Notes under the pieces: generated by a model
Database searches by the model: none
What the model was told of the DNA's origin: nothing
What the model saw: only the letters and a program-made list of their open reading frames with translations
DNA from: Mycolicibacterium rhodesiae NBB3
GTDB taxonomy: Bacteria; Actinomycetota; Actinomycetes; Mycobacteriales; Mycobacteriaceae
Assembly: GCF_000230895.2 (NCBI RefSeq)
Contig: NC_016604.1
Span: forward strand, 4,526,001 to 4,590,000
Length of the DNA: 64,000 bases
Direction: 5' to 3'
Position numbers and translations under genes: made by a program
In this document: one piece after another, positions 52,705-59,872 of the stretch
How the letters are laid out: each line of letters opens with the position of its first letter
How positions within the stretch are numbered: the stretch's first letter is position 1

Positions 52705-52744
52705 CGTCAAGAATTCGACAAGGCATGTGCTGCATCCTGGCGTC

Positions 52745-53086
52745 ATGAACCGATCTACTACACGAACAATCCCAGCGTTGGCGTTGACCCTGATGGTTTC
52801 CGGCGGTCTGAGCGTGGCTAGTTTGGCTCTCCACGCGGGAATCGCGCAGGCTCAGGCGCCGACCGTCATACCGGAGGCAGCGGCGCAGACGATCGTCGAC
52901 GTCGTCTCCGAGAGCACCGGTTTCGTCCCGACTGATGTCGAGTGCCCCTCCGGTGTGGACGCCGTGGTGGGACAGCAGTTCGAGTGCGCGGTCACCGGGC
53001 CTGAAGGGCCGTACACCGCGTACATGCAGATCAGCAAGGTCGACGGCACCTACGTCGAGTACCAGATCACGACGCGTCGCGACTAG
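52745..53086 (+). CDS. Secreted DUF4333-type protein
   Basis: A 113-aa protein with a signal peptide (ALALTLMVSGGLSVASLALHAG, cleavage near AQA-Q). The mature domain has two Cys (VECPSG and FECAV) and ends VEYQITTRRD. This pattern is that of DUF4333 domains of mycobacterial exported proteins. No function is known. The IS481-family element begins 25 nt after its stop, just past the first copy of the target duplication. Confidence 0.8.
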   Translation: MNRSTTRTIPALALTLMVSGGLSVASLALHAGIAQAQAPTVIPEAAAQTIVDVVSESTGFVPTDVECPSGVDAVVGQQFECAVTGPEGPYTAYMQISKVDGTYVEYQITTRRD

Positions 53087-53096
53087 GGGTCGCGAT

Positions 53097-53111
53097 ACGA
53101 AACTTGTCGTA
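53097..53111. repeat. Target-site duplication, left copy
   Basis: ACGAAACTTGTCGTA directly before the left IS end. It is identical to the copy at 54562-54576. Confidence 0.9.
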
Positions 53112-53124
53112 TGTGATGTCTCGA

Positions 53125-53165
53125 GACATCGGTGACAGTTCTGCATCAGGACATCGGTGACAGTT
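53125..53165. repeat. Left terminal inverted repeat with transposase iterons
   Basis: A 41-bp perfect inverted match to 54508-54548. Two GACATCGGTGACAGTT units start 25 bp apart (53125 and 53150), with a degenerate third at 53176. They are likely transposase binding sites. Confidence 0.92.
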
Positions 53166-53171
53166 GGTGTA

Positions 53172-54467
53172 TCAGGACTTCGGTAACGGTGGTGGGTTGG
53201 TGGGGCGGGTTCCTGGGCGCTGGCCGTTGCCGACGTAGCGGATGCCCGGTGCGGGTCGGCTGTGCTCGGCGAGGATCTCGCCGAGCAGGTCGGTGATGAT
53301 GATGGCGTCGCCGGTGTTGTCGCCGGTGCTGATGACGAGGACCTGCTGGAATGCGAGGTCCACGTCGACTTTGTAGTGCACGCCGTCCAGGCTGATGGTG
53401 CCCGATGTATTCACGGTCCTGATGCACGTGCCGGCGGGTAGATCCGCGGGCGCCTGTGCTCGGGGGCGTTGGTATCGGCGCGTGACGCGCTGGTAGATGG
53501 GCCTGTCAAGTTTGGGGCGGGGTGGATCGGCTTTGGGGGTGGCTTCCCATGCGGCCAGTGGCGTGATGCGCCCGGGCAGGCCTTGGTGAGGACGCTGGGT
53601 GTTGTAGACGTGGTCGAACTCGTCGACCTGGGTTTGCAGATCTTCGAGTGTTTCGGCCAGTGGTTGTTTGTCCAGATAGCGGAACAGGGTCTGGTGGAAG
53701 CGTTCGTTTTTGCCCTGGGTGGTCGGCTTGTAGGGCTTGCCGGTGATCGCCTGCACGCCGAGGGCACCAACGTGGGCGACGAGTTGGCCGAGATGCCCAC
53801 GCCGCGACGGGTTCAGCGCAATCCCGTTGTCGGACAGGAGCCGTTGGGGCACACCGTGAGCTGCCACTGCCTTGTCGAAGACGACGATCGCCGCCGCAGC
53901 GGTCTCACCCCACGCCACGTGCGAGGCCAGGGCGTAGCGGGAGTGGTCGTCGATGAGCTGGAAGATCACACATGTGCGTCCGCGGCTGAGCACGTACTCA
54001 GTGGCGTCGAGTTGCCAGCACGCGTTCGGCGCCGGATAGACGAAACGCCTCCACGCCGAGCGGGGCTTCTTCTTCGGTTCCAGTCGAGCCACCCCGGCCT
54101 CACGGAAGATGCGTGCCAGCGACGCCGTGGACGGGACCTGGTCCAGGCCCATCGCGTGCATCTTCTCGTGCACACTGATCGGCCCGTGATCCAGGCCGGA
54201 GGCCTCCAGAGCGGCACGCACCGCCACCGCCTGCTCCTTGACCGCGTCGCTCAATGTCGACGGGCTCGATTTCGGGCGTCGGGTCCTGGGTTCGAGCACT
54301 GCGGCCGAACCGTCGGTCTTCGCGCGGTTGCGCAACGCGTAGAACGACTTCCGAGAAATGCCGTGCTCGGCGCAGAACGTCGAGACCGCCCCGCGGGGCG
54401 CGTCATCGGGCCATTGGGAGATCGCGAGCCGGACACGAGGATCGATGGGTTCATTGGCAGCCACCAC
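53172..54467 (-). CDS. IS481-family transposase (DDE)
   Basis: A 431-aa transposase filling the element. An N-terminal helix-turn-helix (GAVSTFCAEHGISRKSFYALRNRA) is followed by an rve integrase core with the DDE triad Asp154 (WQLDATEY), Asp213 (LLSDNGIA) and Glu255 (QGKNERFHQ). A C-terminal beta region (SLDGVHYKVDVDL) follows. No frameshift or stop is seen, so it should be active. The gene stops inside the left end of the element. Confidence 0.95.
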   Translation of the reverse strand: MVAANEPIDPRVRLAISQWPDDAPRGAVSTFCAEHGISRKSFYALRNRAKTDGSAAVLEPRTRRPKSSPSTLSDAVKEQAVAVRAALEASGLDHGPISVHEKMHAMGLDQVPSTASLARIFREAGVARLEPKKKPRSAWRRFVYPAPNACWQLDATEYVLSRGRTCVIFQLIDDHSRYALASHVAWGETAAAAIVVFDKAVAAHGVPQRLLSDNGIALNPSRRGHLGQLVAHVGALGVQAITGKPYKPTTQGKNERFHQTLFRYLDKQPLAETLEDLQTQVDEFDHVYNTQRPHQGLPGRITPLAAWEATPKADPPRPKLDRPIYQRVTRRYQRPRAQAPADLPAGTCIRTVNTSGTISLDGVHYKVDVDLAFQQVLVISTGDNTGDAIIITDLLGEILAEHSRPAPGIRYVGNGQRPGTRPTNPPPLPKS

Positions 54468-54507
54468 GTGAGCCTCGGGGCAGAACTGTCACCACCAAGA
54501 CCACCGG

Positions 54508-54548
54508 AACTGTCACCGATGTCCTGATGCAGAACTGTCACCGATGTC
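54508..54548. repeat. Right terminal inverted repeat
   Basis: A perfect reverse complement of 53125-53165. A third, weaker AACTGTCACC unit lies inside at 54484. Confidence 0.92.
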
Positions 54549-54561
54549 CTGGGAGATAACA

Positions 54562-54576
54562 ACGAAACTTGTCGTA
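54562..54576. repeat. Target-site duplication, right copy
   Basis: ACGAAACTTGTCGTA directly after the right IS end, just upstream of the 13E12 gene promoter. Confidence 0.9.
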
Positions 54577-54585
54577 CCCGTCTGC

Positions 54586-54606
54586 CATAATCGAACGTAT
54601 GTTCGA
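54586..54606 (+). promoter_or_regulatory. Leaderless promoter with LexA (SOS) box over the 13E12 start codon
   Basis: TCGAACGTATGTTCGA at 54591-54606 is an exact match to the mycobacterial LexA box TCGAAC-N4-GTTCGA. CATAAT at 54586-54591 is a -10 element ending 7 nt before the ATG at 54599, so transcription would begin at the start codon. LexA bound here would cover both. Several 13E12-family genes in M. tuberculosis are known SOS genes. Confidence 0.9.
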
Positions 54607-56029
54607 TTTCGAGCGTGATCGGGATCTCCTCCAGGTGATGGGTGAGGCCACGCGCGAGGAGTCGACGTGTATCGCGCAGCGGTTGTTGGCCGTGGCGGAG
54701 TTGTATACCCGGCATGAGGGTGCGTTGGCCGATATGGAGTGGTGTCTGGTCGACTACTGCGCGGCGACCGCTGCGGATGTGTCGGCGGTGCAGAACATCA
54801 GCCATGCCCGTGCGGTGGGGCAGGTGCAGTTCGCGTGTGCGCTGGCGTATCGGTTGCCGGCGGTGGCCAAGGTGTTTGTGCGCGGCACGATCGATTTTCG
54901 GATGGTCTCGACGATCATCAACCGCACCGACAATGTCGATGACGAGCTGATGCCCAAGCTGGATGAGGCGATCGCGCGACATTGCGAGAAGTGGATGAAG
55001 CTGTCACGGCCCAAGCTGCAGGATCGGGTGGATCAGTGGGTGGCCAAGTTCGATCCCGCTGGCGTGCGGGTGCCGCCCAAGGTCGAGCAGAACCGCTACT
55101 TCGATGTCGATGCGGCGGCACCGGGGATGGCGTTCGCGTCGGGGCATCTGCGTGCTGCTGACGGGGCGGCACTGGATGCCCGGTTGGAGGCGTTGGCGGC
55201 CACGGTGTGTGAGCATGACCCGCGCAGCCACAACCAACGCCGCGCCGATGCCGCCGGCGCGTTGGGCCGGCAGGAGGCCGCGCTGGTCTGCCTGTGTGGA
55301 CGTCAGGACTGCACGGCAGCTCAGGGCGACGCGCAACACACGGCGGCCACCGCGGTGATCCATGTGCTGGCCGAACAGGGCACTCTGGAGGGGTCCAGTG
55401 ACACTCCGGGGTATCTGCGGGGTTTGGGCATTCTGCCGGCCGAATCGGTGCGCGAGGTCGCCAAGACCGCCAGGCTGAAGCCGCTGACCATTCCCACGGG
55501 TGCGGCGCCGGACCCGGGATACCGGCCGACAGCGAGGACCAGGGAGTTTCTGGGGTGGCGGGATCTGACGTGTCGCTGGCCGGGCTGCGATAAGCCGGTA
55601 GAGAAGTGCGACGTGGACCACACGGTGCCCTACCCGAATGGGCCGACGCATCCCTCGAATACCAAGCATTACTGTCGGATTCATCATCTGGTCAAGACGT
55701 TCTGCGGCTGGAATGATCGGCAGCTGCCCGATGGCACGATCGTGCTGACCTCGCCGACGGGGTACACCTGCACGACTGAACCTCACGGTGCGGCGATGTT
55801 CCCCACCCTGGCCACGCCCACCGGTGAGCTCGACCTCCCGCCGACCGCGCACGAGCCCGACGCACCGGCGGAACGCCTGGCAATGATGCCGCGGCGCAAG
55901 CAGACCCGCGCTCAGGACCGCCGCGACCGCATCAACGCCGAACGACGCGAACGCACCGAACTGATCGCCGAACAACAACGACAACACCAAGCCTGGCTCG
56001 CCGCCAACTACAAACCCCCACCCTTCTGA
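54599..56029 (+). CDS. 13E12 repeat-family protein (DUF222 plus HNH endonuclease)
   Basis: The ATG at 54599 lies inside the SOS box and gives 476 aa. A TTG 30 nt upstream would have to read through the promoter. Residues about 15-290 form the DUF222 domain. The C-terminal HNH region at about 335-390 has a Cys-rich zinc site (CRWPGCDKPVEKCDVDH, then CRIHH) and the HNH catalytic His in DVDHTVPYPNG. The tail is rich in Gln and Arg. These proteins occur in multiple copies in mycobacteria and behave like mobile or selfish genes; their DNA target is unknown. The last 22 nt overlap the convergent monooxygenase gene. Confidence 0.93.
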   Translation: MFDFERDRDLLQVMGEATREESTCIAQRLLAVAELYTRHEGALADMEWCLVDYCAATAADVSAVQNISHARAVGQVQFACALAYRLPAVAKVFVRGTIDFRMVSTIINRTDNVDDELMPKLDEAIARHCEKWMKLSRPKLQDRVDQWVAKFDPAGVRVPPKVEQNRYFDVDAAAPGMAFASGHLRAADGAALDARLEALAATVCEHDPRSHNQRRADAAGALGRQEAALVCLCGRQDCTAAQGDAQHTAATAVIHVLAEQGTLEGSSDTPGYLRGLGILPAESVREVAKTARLKPLTIPTGAAPDPGYRPTARTREFLGWRDLTCRWPGCDKPVEKCDVDHTVPYPNGPTHPSNTKHYCRIHHLVKTFCGWNDRQLPDGTIVLTSPTGYTCTTEPHGAAMFPTLATPTGELDLPPTAHEPDAPAERLAMMPRRKQTRAQDRRDRINAERRERTELIAEQQRQHQAWLAANYKPPPF

Positions 56030-57471
56030 ACGTGGAAGTCGCGATAATCGGGTCGACTCAGCATCGCGGTCATGGTCTTGCGGTCGTATGGCCACAGGTC
56101 GACGTTGCCCTCATCGGTGAGATACCAAGAGTTGCAACCGGTATTCCACACTGTGGGTCCCAGCGCCTGTCCGGCATCGTCGTTGAATTTCGCGGTGGCC
56201 TCCTCGGTCACCTCGACAGTGTCGACCTCCCCATCGCGGAACCTGCGCAGCCACTGCGTGATGTATCGGGCAGTGAGCTCCGACGAATACTGCAGTGAAA
56301 TCGACCCCGTCGGAGAATTGGGTCCCAGCACCGTGAACAGGTTCGGGAATCCCGGGATAGCCGTCATCCGATAGGCGCGCGGGCCCTTGGCCCACGCGTC
56401 GTCCAGCGAGATACCGTCGCGTCCGCGAATTCGCATGGGACGCATGTAGTTGTGGGTGTGAAACCCGGTCGCCAACACCAGCAGGTCGACATCGATCTCT
56501 CGACCGTCGGACAACGCGATGCCGCGCGGGGTGACTCTGTCGATCGGCGCGGTCACCACCTCGGCATTGTCCGCGCGGATCGCGCGATAGTACGAGCTCG
56601 ACACGACCTGACGCTTGCACAACGGCTGATAGTCGGGAGTGAGCCGGTCCCGGAGCTCCGGATTGCGAACCTGGGTGCGCAACGACCAGCGCGCATACGT
56701 CTGGACGAGTCGTCGGCGCCAGCTCGGCCGGGTGGCGATGTCGGCGAGAATGCCTGATCCCCAAAGGAATACCGCGTACAGCTTCCTGTGCAGCGCCGGT
56801 CGTTTCCGTAGCAGCCTGCCCACGGCCGCGGGCTGGCGCAGTCCCATCGGCGCCCACATCACCCACTGCGGCGACCGCACCAGATGGCTGATACGTGCCG
56901 CGCCGGGTTGCAGGGCGGACACAACCTGCACACCCGTCGACCCCGTGCCGATGACCGCGATGCGTCGTCCGTCGGTGACCGTGTCGTCGTGCCAGCGCGC
57001 CGTGTGGACCACATCGCCGGCGAAGGTGTCGAGTCCCGGAATGTCGGGCGTGAACGGGTGATGAAGCACACCGGTCGCGGCGATCACGAAGTCTGCTTCG
57101 AGCTCCACCCCGCCAGAAGTCGTTACGCGCCAATCCGTTCCGGAAAAAGTCGCGGACACAACCTCCGTGTTCAACAGCAGACGGTCGCCGAGTCCGCAAC
57201 CGTCAACGACGTCGCGGAGATAGCGTTGGATCTCCGCGCCCGGCGCGAACAGGCCCGACCAGTCCGGCTTCGGCGCGAACGAGAACTGATACAGCTGCGA
57301 CGGCACATCGCAGGTGAGGCCGGGGTAGCGGTTCCAGTGCCACACGCCGCCGACGTCGGAACCCTTCTCCAGGATCGTGAAATCACCGAAGCCGGCGCGC
57401 TGCAACGTCACCGCGGTCGCGATGCCTGCGATGCCCGCACCGATGATCACAACCCGAGGTTCGCGCGTCAT
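56008..57471 (-). CDS. Flavin-containing monooxygenase (Baeyer-Villiger type)
   Basis: A 487-aa FAD/NADPH enzyme. FAD-binding GAGIAG is at 11-16 and NADPH-binding GTGSTG at 175-180. The Baeyer-Villiger fingerprint FxGxxxHTxxW is complete at 150-160 (FAGDVVHTARW). It resembles the EthA/MymA group that oxidises ketones, aldehydes or thioamides; the natural substrate is unknown. It follows an SDR gene on the same strand with a 61-nt gap, an arrangement like the mymA region. Its last codons overlap the 13E12 gene. Confidence 0.92.
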   Translation of the reverse strand: MTREPRVVIIGAGIAGIATAVTLQRAGFGDFTILEKGSDVGGVWHWNRYPGLTCDVPSQLYQFSFAPKPDWSGLFAPGAEIQRYLRDVVDGCGLGDRLLLNTEVVSATFSGTDWRVTTSGGVELEADFVIAATGVLHHPFTPDIPGLDTFAGDVVHTARWHDDTVTDGRRIAVIGTGSTGVQVVSALQPGAARISHLVRSPQWVMWAPMGLRQPAAVGRLLRKRPALHRKLYAVFLWGSGILADIATRPSWRRRLVQTYARWSLRTQVRNPELRDRLTPDYQPLCKRQVVSSSYYRAIRADNAEVVTAPIDRVTPRGIALSDGREIDVDLLVLATGFHTHNYMRPMRIRGRDGISLDDAWAKGPRAYRMTAIPGFPNLFTVLGPNSPTGSISLQYSSELTARYITQWLRRFRDGEVDTVEVTEEATAKFNDDAGQALGPTVWNTGCNSWYLTDEGNVDLWPYDRKTMTAMLSRPDYRDFHVQKGGGL

Positions 57472-57532
57472 CGGCGGGCCTGCGCGGCAATCGATTCCTC
57501 GTAGGCGGCCCGCACGTCATGCTCTACCGAGG

Positions 57533-58282
57533 TCAACGCCCGTCGGTCACGATCAGCTTGCGGCCCAACCGCATGACCGGTTCGGGCGTCGCTGCACTCA
57601 CCAGGTCCCAGGCCGCCAGGTAGCGCGGAACGGTGATCTCGGCGCGCCGCCTGCGAACGCTGCAGACGATCGCACGCGCGACGTCTTCGGCGTCGACCGT
57701 CGGCATACCGTGTCCCAGTGGCACGCCCGACGCCAGCCTGGTCCGCACCGCGCTCGGCAGCACCGCGCTGACGCTGACACCCGAGCTCCGGTACTCCTCA
57801 CGGACTGCAACGGACAGGCCCACGGCCGCGAACTTGCTGGCGTTGTAGACCGCCAGCCCCGGAACCACCAACTTGCCCGCCATGGAGGCGACGTTCACCA
57901 CATGTCCACGTCCGCGCTCGATCATGTGCGGCATCACGGCACGCATGCCGTGGATCAGGCCCCAGACGTTGACGCCCAGCGTCGTTCCGCTGATCGCGTC
58001 GTCCTCGGACAGAAAGTCGCCCACCGGCATCACACCGGCGTTGTTGACGAGGATGTCGATCCGGCCGTGCCGGGCGATCACCGCGTCCACGAACGCACCG
58101 AACGAATGGCGGGAGGTGACGTCGACGACGAAGACATCGGACGAATCCGCTGGGTCGAGGTCTCCGACGCACACGGTCGCACCCCGAGAGGCGAAGAGGT
58201 GGGCGGTCGCCTTGCCGATTCCGCGGGCCCCGCCGGTGACGGCGACGACGGCTCCGTCAACCTCGATCGCAGGATAGGCCAT
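57533..58282 (-). CDS. Short-chain dehydrogenase/reductase
   Basis: A 249-aa classical SDR. TGGARGIG binds NAD(P), NNAG is the structural motif, and the Ser-Tyr-Lys triad is in NVASMAG and YNASK. GAGGAGG precedes the ATG at 58282, and the promoter TTGACA-17-TACCGT lies just upstream. It is probably an alcohol or ketone oxidoreductase feeding or following the monooxygenase encoded next. It is controlled by the divergent TetR gene through the palindrome in its promoter (inference). Confidence 0.92.
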   Translation of the reverse strand: MAYPAIEVDGAVVAVTGGARGIGKATAHLFASRGATVCVGDLDPADSSDVFVVDVTSRHSFGAFVDAVIARHGRIDILVNNAGVMPVGDFLSEDDAISGTTLGVNVWGLIHGMRAVMPHMIERGRGHVVNVASMAGKLVVPGLAVYNASKFAAVGLSVAVREEYRSSGVSVSAVLPSAVRTRLASGVPLGHGMPTVDAEDVARAIVCSVRRRRAEITVPRYLAAWDLVSAATPEPVMRLGRKLIVTDGR

Positions 58283-58300
58283 GACGGCCTCCTCTCATTC

Positions 58301-58337
58301 GGAAACCGACGGTATCCAGAGTCCAAAAGTATGTCAA
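58301..58337 (-). promoter_or_regulatory. SDR promoter with 17-bp palindromic operator
   Basis: On the minus strand TTGACA (58337-58332) and TACCGT (58314-58309) are separated by 17 bp. The palindrome GGAAACCGACGGTATCC at 58301-58317, symmetric except for its A/T positions, covers the -10 element. It lies between the SDR and the divergent TetR gene, the usual place for the operator of a local TetR repressor. Confidence 0.75.
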
Positions 58338-58342
58338 TGCTC

Positions 58343-58348
58343 TAGAAT
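58343..58348 (+). promoter_or_regulatory. Leaderless-type -10 hexamer of the TetR gene
   Basis: TAGAAT ends 7 nt before the ATG at 58356, with no ribosome site between them. Confidence 0.55.
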
Positions 58349-58355
58349 CGCGGGA

Positions 58356-58934
58356 ATGCCGAGGATGACACGGGCTCAGAGCCAGGCGCAGACCAGGGCT
58401 GACCTGGTCAGAACCGCGAGGCGGCTGTTCTTCGAGGACGGTTATCACCCGACGTCGCTGGAGAAGGTCGCCGACGCGGCGGGATTCTCCAAGGGGGCGG
58501 TCTACTCGAACTTCCGCAACAAGGACGAGTTGTGTACGGCGGTGCTCGACGAGGTCCGTGGCGAGCGGATCGCCGAGATCCTTGACATCATGGCGCGACC
58601 GGACCTGCCCTCGCGTATCGAGGCACTTCGCGACTGGGCCGAACGGGTTATCGGCGATCCTGGGTGGACGTCGCTGGAGGTCGAGTTCGCCGTGCACGCC
58701 AGGCGCAACGAGCAACTGCGGACCGACATGGCGTCCCGGCTGACATTCATCCTCCAAACACTTACCGGGGCAACCGAATCCACTGACCTCACCGATCCGG
58801 CGATGCCCCGCGACGAGATAGCGACGGTGATGCTCGCCCTAGGAATCGGCCTGGGCCTCCTGCGCTCCATCGATCCCGGCGTCCCCGTCAACGGCCTCAC
58901 AGACATTCTCAGCCTGGTCAGCGGCCAATCCTGA
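58356..58934 (+). CDS. TetR-family transcriptional regulator
   Basis: The ATG at 58356 gives 192 aa. The N-terminal helix-turn-helix (SLEKVADAAGFSKGAVYSNFRNKDEL) lies at about 33-58. The C-terminal ligand domain is helical and ends in GLGLLRSIDPGVPVNGLTDIL. It is divergent from the SDR-monooxygenase pair with a 73-bp shared promoter region that contains a 17-bp palindrome. It is most likely their repressor, released by a small hydrophobic ligand. Confidence 0.92.
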   Translation: MPRMTRAQSQAQTRADLVRTARRLFFEDGYHPTSLEKVADAAGFSKGAVYSNFRNKDELCTAVLDEVRGERIAEILDIMARPDLPSRIEALRDWAERVIGDPGWTSLEVEFAVHARRNEQLRTDMASRLTFILQTLTGATESTDLTDPAMPRDEIATVMLALGIGLGLLRSIDPGVPVNGLTDILSLVSGQS

Positions 58935-58968
58935 AGCATTTCCCGCGCAGTCTGGCATGCTGTCTGTC

Positions 58969-59361
58969 ATGACTGAGCCGCAGTTCGGTGGCAATGAATA
59001 TGGAAGCCAGCCAACGCCGCCGCCCCCGCCGCAGCCTGGCTACGGACCACCGCCCGTGGGTCAGTACCCGCAGGCCTACCAGGATCCGTCCGCCCCGTTC
59101 GGCAGGCACCCGCTCACGGGTGAGCCGTTCTCGGACAAGTCCAAGACCATCGCCGGCCTGCTGCAGCTGCTCGGGCTGTTCGGGCTCGTCGGCATTGGCC
59201 GCATGTATCTCGGCCAGGTCGGTCTCGGTGTCGCCCAGCTCCTCGTCGGGCTCGTGACGTGCGGTATCGGTGCCCTCGTCTGGGGCATCGTCGACGCAGT
59301 CCTGATTTTCACCGACAAGGTGCGCGATCCAGAGGGACGTCCTCTGCGCGATGGCACTTAG
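58969..59361 (+). CDS. TM2-domain membrane protein
   Basis: A 130-aa protein. The N-terminal half is rich in Pro, Gly and Gln (PTPPPPPQPGYGPP), followed by the motif FGRHPLTGEPFSDKSKTIAGLLQ. The TM2 domain consists of two helices (LLQLLGLFGLVGIGRMYLGQ and VAQLLVGLVTCGIGALVWGIVDAVLIF) joined by the conserved GR-YLG turn. The function is unknown. As I recall, it matches the protein near lgt and pyk in M. tuberculosis (Rv1615). The stop overlaps the next gene. Confidence 0.85.
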   Translation: MTEPQFGGNEYGSQPTPPPPPQPGYGPPPVGQYPQAYQDPSAPFGRHPLTGEPFSDKSKTIAGLLQLLGLFGLVGIGRMYLGQVGLGVAQLLVGLVTCGIGALVWGIVDAVLIFTDKVRDPEGRPLRDGT

Positions 59362-59758
59362 TACGGCCCCCACCAGGGGACGGCTCTACACCGCACTCGG
59401 GACGGGTGCCGTGGTCGTCGGCGCTCTCGCCTACATCGGACTGGGCGACCCGCATCGACCGAACTTCTTTCTGCCGTGTCCGTTTCACGCGGCCACGGGT
59501 CTGTACTGCCCCGGCTGCGGTGGACTGCGCATGGTTCACGACGTCCTCCACCTCGACCTGTCCGCGGCCGTGGTCGACAACGTCGTCGCTCTGATCGGTC
59601 TGCCGCTGCTGCTGGCGTGGATCGTGTTGCGTCGGCGCAGCGAACGACCGTGGATGACGCCGGTTGCGGCTGTCACCATCGTCGCTATCGCCGTCACCTG
59701 GACCGTAGTGCGCAACCTGCCGGGATTCCCGCTGGTCCCGACGGTTCTCGACGGGTAG
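59351..59758 (+). CDS. DUF2752 membrane protein
   Basis: A 135-aa membrane protein with three predicted helices and the DUF2752 signature CPFHAATGLYCPGCGGLR, whose Cys residues could bind metal or form disulfides. The ATG overlaps the TM2 gene end by 11 nt. The pair TM2-DUF2752 followed by glutamate synthase or pyruvate kinase is a known mycobacterial arrangement as I recall it. The function is unknown. Confidence 0.87.
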   Translation: MALSTAPTRGRLYTALGTGAVVVGALAYIGLGDPHRPNFFLPCPFHAATGLYCPGCGGLRMVHDVLHLDLSAAVVDNVVALIGLPLLLAWIVLRRRSERPWMTPVAAVTIVAIAVTWTVVRNLPGFPLVPTVLDG

Positions 59759-59775
59759 CTCGCGTTTTGCGCTGA

Positions 59776-59862
59776 TACAATCGCCGTTCGGAGCCGCGGC
59801 GGCGGCGACATCCAATACGGGCCGGTGCAGTCCCGGGACATGATTTCCCAGGACTGCGGAGG
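59776..59862 (+). promoter_or_regulatory. gltB promoter and leader hairpin
   Basis: TACAAT at 59776-59781 is a good -10 hexamer, giving a leader of about 85 nt. GCAGTCC (59827-59833) pairs with GGACTGC (59851-59857), extended inward by GGGA/TCCC, to form a long stem. The ribosome site GGAGG (59858-59862) starts directly at its foot, so the stem could modulate translation. No known riboswitch class is recognised. Confidence 0.5.
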
Positions 59863-59872
59863 TTCCCCCTCG

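Larger units (their letters stand above)
53112..54561. mobile_element. IS481-family insertion sequence, 1450 bp, intact
   Basis: The ends read TGTGATGTC... at 53112 and, on the other strand, TGTTATCTC... from 54561. Perfect 41-bp inverted repeats lie at 53125-53165 and 54508-54548, each holding two copies of GACATCGGTGACAGTT. The element is flanked by a 15-bp direct repeat. It carries one transposase gene filling most of its length. TGT ends and long target duplications are within the range known for IS481. Perfect repeats and an open transposase point to a recent insertion. Confidence 0.93.

Noticed and set aside
53097..56029. A prophage or integrative element using the 13E12 gene as attachment site
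   Set aside because: 13E12 repeats can serve as phage attachment sites, but no integrase or phage genes are in the window; the only mobile gene here is the IS transposase.
59759..59872. A glutamine riboswitch before gltB
   Set aside because: The hairpin is simple and I could not match the conserved core of the known glutamine-binding RNAs.
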